Part shown: positions 31,610 to 42,442 of the stretch, piece by piece | Position numbering within the stretch: position 1 is the first letter of the stretch | Layout of the letters: each line of letters starts with the position of its first letter | From: Pinus tabuliformis | Taxonomy: Eukaryota; Streptophyta; Pinopsida; Pinales; Pinaceae | NCBI GenBank assembly: GCA_031772625.1 | Contig: CM062805.1 | Location: 516,254,102 to 516,318,101, forward strand | Direction of reading: 5' to 3' | DNA: 64,000 nt | Notes under the pieces: model-generated | Told to the model about the DNA's origin: nothing | Database searches by the model: none | The model's input: the letters and a program-made list of their open reading frames with translations, nothing else | Program-made: the position numbers and the translations under genes

Positions 31610-32454
31610 CTGAATCATCCCATTGCTCTCCTGGTGGAAGAATCATGTCTCGGTCGCCATGGTAATCCATCCCGGCATATGGAAAGTCCTGAATCACAAA
31701 AATTCGGTTGTTCAACCAACGAAAATATGCAGGTGGAAATAGAACAACCTCTATGCCCTCAGCGTGATGAGCCATCAAAGCAACCCAATGAACCATTCTA
31801 GGCTCTCAAGGAAGACTAGCATCAACAAGAATATGCTGCAGGGCTACCAAGGGGATCCTCTCTAGAGAAAAGGTGACTACGATAAATCCATATCCAGAGT
31901 TGTTCAGCTTTCCATTCTTTGCTCTGGTTAGTTGGCCTTTCACAGTTGCCAACACAGCCTCACACCAGTTGTATATGGTGCCTCGAAAACAATTTACAAC
32001 CATCTGCATTTGGGATCTAGTAGCGACATGCAATGCTGCACTCTCGCATAGTCTGGTAACAGTGAATGCAATAACTTTAAGCTCAGGACAAATTATAGTT
32101 TTAATATCAATCCGTTTATCCTTGGGCTCTGCTTGATCATCGCAAAACTCCAATCGGAGACTAGCGATAGGTTGGCCACCTCGCCTAGTCCCAAAAAGAG
32201 ATAATTACTTGCCCCTCTTGGACAAACCAGTCAAAAAGTATATGTCCTCCAGCTCGATTTCGAGCTGGTGGCCACCAATCACAAAGCACTATTCTTGTGT
32301 GTTCCATCTGTCTACCAGCCATGTCAAGAGGTCTACTTGGGCCCTCATCCCCTGTATGGCCCACAACTTATACAATCCACATGATCTCAATGCCTGCAAT
32401 GTGGGCATATGATTTATTGTGGCATAATCTACATCTTCATGCTCCCGTTCTCAC
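31610..32454 (-). pseudogene. Antisense extra ORF of element B (plant-mobile-domain-like), exon 1
   Basis: On the strand opposite to B's own genes. A frame of about 281 codons is broken by TAG 32289-32291, TAA 32205-32207 and TGA 31806-31808. It reads EDVDYATINHMPTLQALRSC, LLTWLVDRWN, then FVIGGHQLEIELEDIYFLTGLSKRG, which resembles the start of plant mobile domain proteins (Glu-Asp-(I/V) then LTGL). Further on come YNWCEAVLATVKGQLTRAK and FPPAYFRWLNNRIFVIQDFPY. Extra ORFs in antisense orientation downstream of pol are known in Tat-group elements such as Grande. The function is unknown; host-derived transposase-related proteins or chromatin-silencing antagonists are possibilities, not shown here. 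Confidence 0.6.
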
Positions 32455-34549
32455 CAAATAAGCATTTTGAATGTCCTACAATGCATAAAAAGACATATTA
32501 GAACAAGCTTGCTCGAAAAATTTTGGGCAAAAATGGAGAAATTTAAGTTTTAAAATTCATTGCGCAGGATTTGCACTTGCTGGTTACAAACAGTGCGTAA
32601 GTCCGCATAGGTTGTGAGCAATAGGTGCAGACCCATGAATTTTTTCTTTATAGAAAAAAGTTAGGGTCCGCAGGGCCCGTGTGTTGCACCTGCGGACCCT
32701 TGCGAGCAATTTTTTAAACCTATTTTTCCTTTAAAAATCAAATTTAAAGCCTAAAAACAAAATGTAAACGAAGGAAATGCAAGTTAAGGAGGACGTGGAT
32801 TACCTGGAGCTGACGGTTTTCGATTCTAACGGACGGATTTTCCAGAATCTTCATAGGAACGTTTTTACCCAAAGGCTCTCACTTCTCACTCTAGACTCAA
32901 ATGGTAAAAATGAAGTTAGAAAAGCCCTTTTTATAAGTTTTTTCGAATAAATGAATTTTTAATTTATTTATTTTTCACTTTAAAAAGGTAAATTTTTAAA
33001 AACCATTTTTATTTATCTTAAACATGTATGTGTAATGTTTCGCGTTTTTGTGCAGAATATTGGATTTTTTGGGAAAATTAATCATTTTTCAACAAAGAGC
33101 ATACTTTTATCACTTTTTCAAACTCTTTCAAAAATTTATGAAAAAGCGAAACATTGGAGTCCTCTTTAAGCTCTTTTCAGACTCTCGAAAATTGAAAAGA
33201 TTGCTAAGCACTTGATTGTTCGAACTCGTTAAAATAAATGAATAATCATCCCTTCAGTATAAGTTTACCCTTTTTACGAACTAAAATGGACTATTTACGA
33301 AAAAGGTATACATTGACTAATTACGGTCAATAGAGTTCTCTCCCACATTATTTTATCATTTTTCGGGCTTTAGGGACTAAATTTATGAAAAAGTACCCCC
33401 ACGGAGTTTTCTTAAGTTTTTCTTCTGACTCCCTAAAATTGAAAAACATCGTATTTTTCCTATACTGGACTCATTAAAATTTAATAGTAAAGGACCTATT
33501 AAATTTTAAACAGGAACGAACCACTCCTTCTTAAAGTTCGAATTTTAAACTAAGTGGAACTCATCCGAAGGATGAGCTTATAAACAAGCAAATGTTATCC
33601 TCAAGCTTGTCGAAAATAAAGAGGTACTTGCCAGAAATGGTGGGGGAAAAGAGAGAAAAATGAACTTGTTTGTTACACTTTGTTTTTTTAAAAGGCGTTA
33701 ACCACTCTTGAACACGACACTTTTTGTTCACCTGGGTTGGGAAAATCCTTTGCCTAACAGTTAATCAAACCACATTGAAATTCTTCAGCCAGTTTCTGGG
33801 TATTAGCTTTGGGTCAATTGTCACCAAGCCATCTGCAGTGTCATTATGTGTTCAAGAAAACAGTTCAAACAAACCATTCATCTGCGAGATATCTGTCATC
33901 CATTTTGACCATCCCTGAGTCAGTCCTTGCCAATATATTTCTTCAAAACTTGATCTATGATTTCGTGTTGTGGGCTTGCCTACGATGGATCGTTTTCTAT
34001 CGACTTCAACTCATTATCTAGGAAGTTGATCTAGAAATTGCCAGTACCTTGAAAACTGCATGCCCTAATGGCAGGTTTCTTGCCTTTGATGATAGGTAGC
34101 GTCATTGACCTTCGATCGAATGATTCTATGACATGTTCGAATTCAGCTCATTTATTCACATTTCATGGATTGTACTGAGTACTTTGAGAGCCATTGACAT
34201 TACTGGTGGTTTCTCTCACACTTGTTAACAGTCCATATCATTGACTGGTAATCAAGTGGTTTCTACCATGTTCGACTTCGACACATTCATTCACATGGAT
34301 AGAATTGTACTAGTTCGGGAAGTGAAAATCAAGACCCTGGATTTAGTTTCTACCATCCAGGCTACGAGGAATTTTGTTATTCACTATATAGTGGACTATT
34401 CATAAACAGATGGGTACATCCATACTGTGTCTACACATGTCTATACTCTTGATGTGTTACAAAATCATTCCTGTATCAGAACAGTTTATTCAGTTTTCTA
34501 GTCAGTTTTGATCTGAGTATGGGAATGCCTACCTCAACGATGATATGTC

Positions 34550-34624
<75 letters not shown>

Positions 34625-34752
34625 TGAATGTTATTACAGGTTCCGACTGGGGTGTCCACAAGATGATCCTTGAAATGATAAAGTACTTCACTCTTCATAC
34701 ATGACAGACTCTATCTTCATCTATTACAGACTTCACACTTTAGGGGGAAATC
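32455..34752 (+). other. Element B 3' non-coding region
   Basis: No convincing ORF over 2.3 kb. It contains a GC-rich patch near 32570-32705 sharing TGCGGACCC and GGTGCAGACCC motifs with the LTR and leader; an imperfect ~70-bp direct repeat (AAATTTATGAAAAAG at about 33134 and at about 33381); and a long (AT)n tract. It ends with the purine-rich TTTAGGGGGAAATC, the polypurine tract, directly before the 3' LTR. Confidence 0.6.
34553..34621. repeat. (AT)n microsatellite, about 34 units
   Basis: Uninterrupted AT dinucleotides inside the B 3' region, about 130 bp before the 3' LTR. Confidence 0.97.
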
Positions 34753-35806
34753 TGTTGCACTAAAAATTGTCATCTTGACATTCTGTTATTTGTGTGAGTT
34801 CATTACCACTCATACTTTCCTCCTCTGCAAGTCTAAAACATCAGTTCCTCATATCAAGTCTGGAAAATAAGAGAAAAGCTCTCAAAAACTTTTAAGACTA
34901 TGGTTCCGCACTTTCTCTTTGTCTTACTTGCAGTCCTGCACCTAATGGTCATGTCTCCGGTGCACCTGATTGCACTATCTCTGTGTTAAAGGTGCAGACC
35001 CCTATAAAAGTTAAAAAGGCACAAGTATACTCTGAAAAAACTCTTCAATTATTTCTAGAAGCTTTTGGAAGGAATCTTGAGGTGGCAAGTTCGGTCTTTT
35101 AAGGTTCATGTAACCCATACCTTTAGGAGCTAACCCCTTGATGTGAGGAGCTTATTCCTTTGAAGGAGTATTCTATCCCTTCATAGGTGGACCAGTAACC
35201 TCCTCCTTTGCACTATAAAAATAAGCATTGAGCTGGTTAACAGGGGGGAGAAGCTTAGTATTTTTTGAGGTAAAATGCTACTGGAACTTAGTCTTCTTTA
35301 GTTGAGTTTCTATGAGGAGAAATTACATACCTCTATGTATCTCATTTGGAAGAGTTCAAGGCTTGTCAAAGTAAAGGAAATTCCTGTTTGGACCCTAGGA
35401 AGAGCTTGTTCAACATCAAGGCTCAAAAGGTTGTAAAGTTCTTCTACTATTCAAAGTTAATACAAATATATTTGTTTTTCTCAATAAGTTGTTAATTCAT
35501 TGTTTATTTTATGGATTCCTTGATCACCATAATAGACATGATTTATAATATTTTCTATGTAGGTGCTATTTAATGTTTGCTTGTTTGTGATTGTAGGTAT
35601 TCAAAGGTAACTCTTTTGAACGACTGGAGGATGACTACTACAAACAAGCACTGGATCTAAGGTAGGATCTTATTATCTTTGTAGTATTTACTTATAAATC
35701 ACATATGTCTAGAGAAAGATAGGTTTGTTTGTCTGTTTTTTGCTAGACTATCTTTTGATACTAGGGAGATCGGTCTTGTCTGCAAGATCGATTTATCCTG
35801 CCAACA
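34753..35806 (+). repeat. 3' LTR of element B
   Basis: Begins TGTTGCAC and ends CTGCCAACA. Colinear with 8665-9722. TATA box at 35214-35221. Confidence 0.9.
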
Positions 35807-35811
35807 AGTGC
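35807..35811. repeat. Target-site duplication of element B, right copy (AGTGC)
   Basis: Matches 8660-8664 exactly and marks return to element A. Confidence 0.9.
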
Positions 35812-35905
35812 TCTTCATCATGCCCAACCTTCTTACACATCCAGCGACAAGAGGAACCTTCGCTTCCTCGTGGGTGGAACCTGCGCTTCCTCGTGGGTTA
35901 GCCGA
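35812..35905 (-). pseudogene. Element A gag zinc-knuckle part, right of B
   Basis: The minus strand reads SSCRWMCKKVGHDEEHC and joins WIMHLELRPKKF at 8659 when B is removed. Spacing is C-x3-C-x4-H-x4-C, one residue longer than the canonical C-x2-C, so either an extra codon was gained or the family differs. A ~16-bp element GCTTCCTCGTGGGT occurs twice within 50 bases, a small tandem duplication. Confidence 0.65.
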
Positions 35906-36508
35906 ACGGTATGGATGCCTCTCTTTAAAATTGGTTGGCCTTCTACAAGTACCTATGGAAATGTATCGCTCTACTCTGTTTTGTTCACCCATGCGACCCA
36001 TTAAGGAATTTCTCTTGTAATTAAATATGGGTGTGAAACCCTTTGTTGTATTAGGGAGATATGCCCATTTCGAAACTATATTTCTATTAATTTCTTGTTG
36101 GACGTATTGTTAATCGAGGGTTGGTTTGTTCATGTTATTGTCTTAAATAGTGATTCAGTTGTCTTTTAATGTGAATGATTCAAAACATACAGACATAATT
36201 GTGATTTTGATTTACTCCGCATTTACTTATCAGCAAATTGGCAAGTGATTCTAGTCATTTGTTGTTTTAGATATTTGTGATTGGGTTATGGTGCAGATCT
36301 GGATCTGAATGAAGGAGGAACCTTAGTGCATAAAGAAGGATAAGTTCTATTGATGGGTCATACTCTTTATGCTTGAATAATAGTATCTTTGTATGATTTT
36401 GATCTGTTATATGAGGCGCAGCTTGATCTACAAATCTGACAATCTGGTTAAATTAGTGTCTGAATATTTGAAAGAAGGAATTATCCTTTATAGATCTGCA
36501 CGCAGGTT
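35906..36508. other. Unassigned segment inside element A gag
   Basis: Between the zinc knuckle and the capsid-like part of A's gag there are about 600 bases, AT-rich, with no gag-like translation on either strand. Possibly a decayed insertion; I saw no clear terminal repeats. Confidence 0.35.
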
Positions 36509-37455
36509 TCAGGTTGTTGAAGTAGCGTATATCTTTAAATTATGATCTAGCTGCCTCTGTCTATTGCTGCAGTATTCTGGGTTCAGAATTTGGTGTGTGG
36601 TTACTGTTACTGTGTATGAAGACTTGCTTTTTTGTACAGTGTTGGCCTTCCTCTCTTTCCATTTTTGTTTTATTTTCTCCTTATTTTTGCTTGCAGTGGG
36701 TTTGGATGATCCTGCAACTTCTGGGTTCCCATTCTTTCCTCTAGCTTCTAGATGCGTAGCTTGAATAGATACCTCATCTATACTAGTGGGATTAAACATG
36801 AGGAGAGTGTGCCTCATGTAGCCGTGTAGACCACCTATGTACTTGAACAGAGTCTGAGGTGAGTCTAAAGAATTTCCTATAATCAAAGCTATTTTCCGAA
36901 ATTCTTGGGTGTAACCTTGTTCATTTTGCCCTTTCAATTGGCGAAGAGTTTTCTAGTTCATCATGGCTTGCTGCATGTAGGCTAGTGGATATAACTGCTT
37001 TTTTATTGCAGAAACAAATTCACTCCAGATAGAAAGAATCTTACCATGTTTCTTCATGTCAGCTTGTGTCCTGCCTTCCCATCATACCAAGGCAGTGCCT
37101 CCGAGGCATAGGCTGGCCAACTGAATCTTACTCTTGTTTGAGTCAATACTTTGCACTGCAATAAACATCAATCTTCCTGATCCAATTATCTAGCTTCTCT
37201 ACATTCATCTATCCATCATATATGGGTAAGTCAAATTTAACATCTAATTTAATCAAAGATGTCTTCTTTTTATTTAGGGCTATTAGGAGGCTTAAGGAAT
37301 TTTTCTTCTTTCCCTTTGCCTTTGGAGTGGTCATGGAGGAGAGACTCTTCTACTCCTTTGTCTTTTTTGGAGCTTGATGCATCGTCATCTCTATGTTTCT
37401 TATAGTCCCTATACATTTCCTCCACCATGGATTTCAGGGTCATAAAACTATCCAT
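36509..37455 (-). pseudogene. Element A gag, N-terminal and capsid-like part
   Basis: Several minus-strand pieces form a Retrotrans_gag. The N-terminal piece MDSFMTLKSMVEEMYRDYKKH is Lys- and Asp-rich. A decayed middle at 36950-37240 shows DLPIYDG-like and SWPAYASEALPWYDGKA fragments in shifting frames. The downstream part is LKGQNEQGYTQEFRKIALIIG, LFKYIGGLHGYMRHTLLMFNP and VSIQATHLEARGKNG, followed by a Lys-rich linker (NKEKIKQKWKERKANT). It packages RNA in intact relatives. Stops and at least two frameshifts are present. Confidence 0.75.
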
Positions 37456-37628
37456 GAACTAGGGGTCTGATTCCAAGGGATTTTCTTCTGAAATTTTCCT
37501 CTTAGAATAGACTCTTCCAATTTCTGGGTTAGTTTCAGCCAATTCTCCTTCTCCTAATTTAAGCTTTGATCAAGTTAGCATTCAACAACAAATCCAGCAC
37601 AAGCTTGTCTAACCTTAACAACCTAGCT
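37456..37628 (-). other. Element A leader between gag and primer site
   Basis: Short non-coding stretch on the element strand linking the primer-binding site to the beginning of gag. No separate feature is seen. Confidence 0.45.
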
Positions 37629-37640
37629 GCTTTAATACCA
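37629..37640 (-). promoter_or_regulatory. Primer-binding site of element A
   Basis: GCTTTAATACCA on the plus strand, that is TGGTATTAAAGC on the element strand: the initiator-Met site TGGTATCAGAGC with two transitions. It lies two bases from the LTR. Confidence 0.7.
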
Positions 37641-37642
37641 CT

Positions 37643-39114
37643 TGATTTGAAATCACCCGTAAATGACCTTAGAGAATTAATGAAGGTATTACAGACTCAT
37701 GTGCTAGGGTGTGCCTATGTTATTTTATGCAACGGATCGATAAAATTGCGAAATACACAAACACCGAAACAGTAAGGGAAACACAGTAAGAAAACACATA
37801 AACACAAGAAGTTTAATAAGGAGTTCACCCAATCCTCCTGGGCTATGTCTCCTGGTCCAGCCTTCAGTGGTGGCCTTCCTATTGTGTCTTAAATAAGAGT
37901 TTTTACAATAAGGAGCTCAATTTGAGTCTCACTTAACAGATGATGATCAGTAGGTTTGTACTTGGATCCCCCAAGTCTCTAGAGTACACAGACTCCCCTT
38001 ATTGAATCTCGACCTCAACTGGTCTCAGTGGTATGAGTCCAATCTGGTACTTAATACCTGACAGGTATTCATAGAAGAGTTTTCTTGAACCTCTCAAGCC
38101 TTTTCTGGAGTTCACAGACTCTCAGACTCTCTTTGTCTATGTATGGATCGATGCTGCCTTTTCTCTGCAAGGTCAGCTCAGCTTCTCTATTCTCTGCAAT
38201 TCATTTCTCTCTCTTTCTGCTCCCCTTACTCTCTGTCTTCTCATGGCTTAAAGCCAATTTGATCCGTGACTGTTCGTTTCTGCTTCTCGCCTCTCTAGAT
38301 CTCCTGCCTCTATCCACTTGAATTCCCCTGCTCTGCATCATCATCACTGTGTAACGCTTCACAAAGAGGTGGTCACTTGTTTCCTCATGAACTGAGTGTC
38401 AGTTCTCTTTGAACGGTTGTTATTTCCATTGCTCCAAGATTGCCCGTGAAACTAATTCCTCTGACAAACCATCGGTCATGCTGAACCTCAAATCTTATGT
38501 GACTCAGCCTATTTCCCCATCGAATCTGGTCATCCATCGGATCATTTCTCCACCGTTGATCTGGATCCTCCAGATCCTACTGTCTCCGTCCATATCGGGT
38601 GGGTAAGTAACATGACCTTTGCCCGTCTGATGTGGGTGGTTTGCTCTCTCATCCACCGAATGAGTGTCACCAAGTGTATGGCATCGGGTGGGACTCTGTC
38701 GAACCCACTTATCGGTTGAACTCCTTCCGATATCCTACTAGTTTTAGTGCAGGACCTGCCTTCTGACGGAATCGACGATTTCTGTACGGTTTTATGCTTT
38801 CCTCATGACCAAGCACTTGGGGGTTTTCCTTCACTGAGGGGGGCGCCCTGTGATACACAATTAGCATTGTATCAGAAACCACCCTTGTTTCTGGATTTGA
38901 CCTCCCATTTGTCAATTTGTGCCAGCATGCAGTCACCATGGGCCAACGGTCTGCGCGTTTTGACCAAGGGTCGTCGTTGTTCGGTGCTGACCACAAATTT
39001 CCATTATTTAGAGGTTATTTCTGATAAGCTCGATATCCATAAGACTTTGAAGCTTGAAATAACTTGAAACAATCATGAAATCTTAGAGAATGTTTAAGGA
39101 TCCAATTCGGTTCA
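37643..39114 (-). repeat. 5' LTR of element A
   Basis: 1472 bp, plus-strand view TGATTTG...CGGTTCA. The right ~1130 bp match the truncated copy at 3982-5055 at roughly 10 percent difference; the left ~340 bp have no partner because element C removed it. This oldest pair supports A as the base layer of the nest. Confidence 0.75.
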
Positions 39115-40510
39115 GGCTTGGAGCGTTGTGATGACTCTGCAGAAGTATGATTTTTCCTCATTTGGATTGCTGCCCCACCTAGAGTAATCATTTTCTCATC
39201 CCTCATAATCAACACCCACTTACTGTTATATAATCTTGACTAATGCGACACTCCTACGTTGCATGATGACTCATAAATCACTTTTCGTTCACTGACCGAG
39301 GGTTGCCAAGTTAACTGGCCACCTCCAACTTATAAAAAATACCTTAACTCAACATTCATACATTTTTATTTATTTTACACACAATGAGGAGCTTAGATGT
39401 TACTATACATGTGCCTACCTCATGTTCTATCAATGCATGCTGGAGTGTTGGACCTTTGTGATGTTACCCAGGGAGTTGTCTTGTTGTCTTTTCTACTCCC
39501 GTGTATGCTTTATTTTCTCCTGTGTATTTGACTGTTGTTGTTGTTTATGTGTGAAGGTCCTTTGTTACTATCGTATTTATTGTTGCTGCTAATGGAGAGT
39601 CCTTCTTAGAGTGTCAGGGTGCCTCATGAGATGGTATCATCCCTTCAACTTGATGTGAAGAAAAATAAACTAGGCTTCTAGCTTTCTGTAATGGTTGCAT
39701 AGGATGCTACACAAAATCCTGTAACAATGCCTTTTTCTCTTCCAATTTCTTTTAACTTCATGGGAGTGATGAGAAGGAGTGTAGGGGGCTTGGATGATGA
39801 TGTTAGGGCCCTGATAAATAGTGTAGGGCTATGGAAATGGAGGGAATGTACTTTGTGTTTTTTCTTTTTTAATTTTCAGGATGAGACAAAGTTTAGGGAT
39901 AGTTTTGGAAGATAATGATTTTTTGTGAAAAGGGGTGTATGAAGGATGGGTTAGTGGTGGATCAAGGTGGGTGGACCTCTTTTAACTTTGGACATGTCAT
40001 GCATGATGTTTTTATCAATTGAATCCCCTTCCTGTAGATTTTTAGGACCTTCCTTTAGTGCTACAAGATCTTCCTGTAGCAGTTACAAACTTCCTGTAGC
40101 AATCCAAAGAGGGCTTGAAATTGGGTTTTTGAGCCACTATAATGGTGGAGAGTGGTGAGGACATGGTTTTCATGGAGGATATGGAGTGGATGGATGGAAA
40201 AGTGGATGGGAACTTGAAAATGATGGCCCTGTAGCTTTGAAATTCACTACTGTCCTCCAAACCTACAAAATGATAGAAATTATTAACAAACATGTTGTTG
40301 ATCCTTGTAATGACATTCTCCTTTTGTTTTTATTTTTTCAAGGGACACAAGGCTACCTCAAGATAGGTTTTCAACCTATGTGCTACCTTGAGCACCTCAA
40401 GGGATATTTTCACTCAGGGATCTTTTTTTTTCACCCCTGGGTTGCCTCAGGGAGGTTTTCAACCCAAGGGTTGGCCTCAGATGCCTCATGAAGGTTTTCC
40501 TCCAGGCCTC
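39115..40510. other. Unassigned segment between elements A and D
   Basis: No standard domain is found. It has a cluster of CTTCCTGTAG-type motifs (40028-40105), also present in inverted orientation in D's LTR region, and a plus-strand piece at 40430-40510 encoding Gly/Pro/Gln-rich GLPQGGFQPKGWPQ like the low-complexity gag of B. A T-run at 40509-40520 marks the border to D. It may be the LTR plus gag start of another decayed element. Confidence 0.35.
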
Positions 40511-40549
40511 TCATAGTTTTTTTTTTTCAATCAAAAACAATACCTAGGA

Positions 40550-41350
40550 ATGCTGTGACTTGGAAGTTATACCACTTCCAATCATATTCACCTCTCTGCT
40601 GATGGTGTCGGTGAATTCTTCCTTGGATATAGGCTTTCTGTAAACTTTCAATCTCTAGCCATTGACAAGCAAGGGAATCCCTTCCTCATCAATGGTCCTA
40701 ACCATCTTGTCATCAAATTTCCTTTGAAGTCCTTGAATTTAGATTCATATAGCAAGGCCCAATCCCCTTCTTGAAAAACTTTTTCCTTGATGTTCCTATC
40801 ATGCCAGACCTTCCTATGCAATTAGATAACTTTGGTGTGTAGGAGGGCCTCCATCCTGAATTCATTAAAACCATATAACTAGAGAAGCCTCTCTTGCTAA
40901 GCCTTGGTGACATCTAAATCCAACTATGCTGCCATTCTCAAAGTATTGTACTCAAACTCAATAGAGATCAGAACCTTCTTTCCATAGACCAAATCATAAG
41001 GGGTAAAACCAATAGTTGTCTTCTAAGTTGTATTATAGGCCCAAGTGGCATCCACTAATCTATCTGCCCAATCCTTTCTATTGTTGCTCACAACATTGGT
41101 GAGGATTCTCTCTAGTGCTCTATTTGGGACCTCTACTTGTCCATTGGCTTGAGGATGATAGACAATAGATTTTCTGTGCTTGATATGATGTTTCCTTAAT
41201 AAATTCTTAATCATATGTCATGTGAATTGAGCTCCTTTATCGGTGACTATCTCTTTGGGGTACCCAAATTTGTAGGAAAAATTATCCCTTAAGAACTCAT
41301 TTACTTTCTCCTATGTTGCTGCCTTAACAGCCATTGCCTCAACCCACTTT
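40550..41350 (-). pseudogene. Element D integrase core C-half and C-terminal domain
   Basis: Reads HHIKHRKSIVYHPQANGQVEVPNRALERIL (catalytic Glu present as QVEV), NNRKDWADRLVDATWAYNTT, and after frame changes HDRNIKEKVFQEGDWALLYESKFKDFKG and TRWLGPLM, the GPY/F-like end characteristic of Athila-type integrases. Many frame changes. It ends before a poly-A stretch on this strand. Confidence 0.7.
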
Positions 41351-41351
41351 G

Positions 41352-41918
41352 TCAAATAGTCAGTGAATACAATGATGTAGTGTTTCTGCCCTGATGGTGG
41401 ATAAATTGGCCTAATGAAATCCATGCCCCACTTGTCAAGTGGCTCCAAAGCCACATAAGGTTGTAAGGGCATTCATCCTTGGGGGTAGGTTTCCCCATCC
41501 TCTGGCACTGATCACAACGATTGGTGTAACTTCTTGCATATTGGTGGAGAGTGGGCCAATAGTAGCTAGCTTGGAGAACCTTGAAAGTTTTCCTATTGGT
41601 AGGAAATTGATCTCCACAATGCCCATCCTGACAGGATGAGAGGATGTCAAAGAGCTCCTCTTCCCTAACATCTCTCCTCAAGATTTGATCTGGTCCCATC
41701 TTGAAGAGATTGCCCCTTATCCAAGTGAAAGGGGCACTCTTCCTTACAATTCTATTCTTTTCCCTAGATGACAAATTTGGATGGAATTTTTCAACAACTA
41801 AGTAGTTGGCTATGTCAGCAAACCATGGGGAAAAAAATAATATAGAAAATAAGTGCTCATATAGAAGCTGATCATAAACCATCCCTTCATCACCTGCAGG
41901 AAAAGCAAGTCTAGACAA
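41352..41918 (-). pseudogene. Element D integrase zinc domain and core N-half
   Basis: The translation gives WFADIANYLVVEKFHPNLSSREKNRIVRKS (RNase H to integrase linker), then RDVREEELFDILSSCQDGHCGDQF, ASYYWPTLHQYARSYTNRCDQCQRMGK, the H2C2 module, and the beginning of the core (DECPYNLMWLW), after which the frame is lost. Integrase family assignment is clear; the copy is not functional. Confidence 0.75.
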
Positions 41919-41990
41919 AAAATCTGCAACTACATTTTCTTTTCTTGGCTTATCAATGATAGTTAAATCAAATTGCTATAATAGAAGAAA

Positions 41991-42323
41991 CTATCTAATA
42001 ATTCTAGCATTCACATCATTATTTTTAATTAGGTACTTGATAACTACATGGTAAGTATGCACAAAAGTTTGGTATTTAGTGATGTAGTGTCTGAACTTGT
42101 TCAAAGAGTGTACAACAACTAGGAGTTTTTTCTCAGTCACATTGTAATTCAATTCAGCCTTTGACAAATTTTTGCTAATGAAGTAAATGGCATAAGGAAA
42201 CTTGTCATCTATTTGGCCTAAAGCTAATCTTATAGATTTTTTAGATGCATAGACATGGATTTGGAAAGGAAGAGTCCAATTTGGGCCTCTAAGTATGGGT
42301 GCAGTGGTTAATTTGTCTTTCAA
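41991..42323 (-). pseudogene. Element D RNase H
   Basis: Reads LTTAPILRGPNWTLPFQIHVYASKKSIRLALGQ, where VYAS has lost the first catalytic Asp (VDAS or CDAS expected), then AIYFISKNLSKAELNYNVTEKKLLVVVHSLNKFRHYI (Glu of the TEKE-type block present) and VHTYHVVIKYL, where the TDH motif is TYH. Two active-site losses. Confidence 0.75.
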
Positions 42324-42442
42324 GATCTCTAGGGCCTCTTGGAAATTGTCTGACTAGTAGAATTCAGAGTCCTTGGCCCGCAATCCAAACAATGGTGAAG
42401 CTACTTTGCTGAAGTATTTGATAAACCTCCTATACTATCCTT

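Larger units (their letters stand above)
8665..35806 (+). mobile_element. Element B: Tat-like Ty3/gypsy LTR retrotransposon, split by E1 and E2
   Basis: Two LTRs of about 1055 bp flank leader, gag, protease, RT, RNase H, integrase, a second RNase H, an antisense ORF and a long 3' non-coding region. Its own length without E1, E2 and the extra duplication bases is about 15.3 kb. Tat-type features are the RT palm block QPYLNDLPAHS, the DEGAS protease motif, the extra archaeal-type RNase H and the antisense extra ORF. From 18664 through 30277 nearly everything is in one frame with scattered stops, so it was a single polyprotein that decayed mainly by point mutation. The LTRs differ by roughly 5 percent by eye. 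Confidence 0.88.

Noticed and set aside
34476..34704. Ile/Tyr repeat frames on both strands
   Set aside because: Translation of the (AT)n tract.
35699..36001. Minus-strand 100-codon frame spanning the B LTR end and A gag
   Set aside because: It crosses the AGTGC insertion junction, so it cannot be an original gene.
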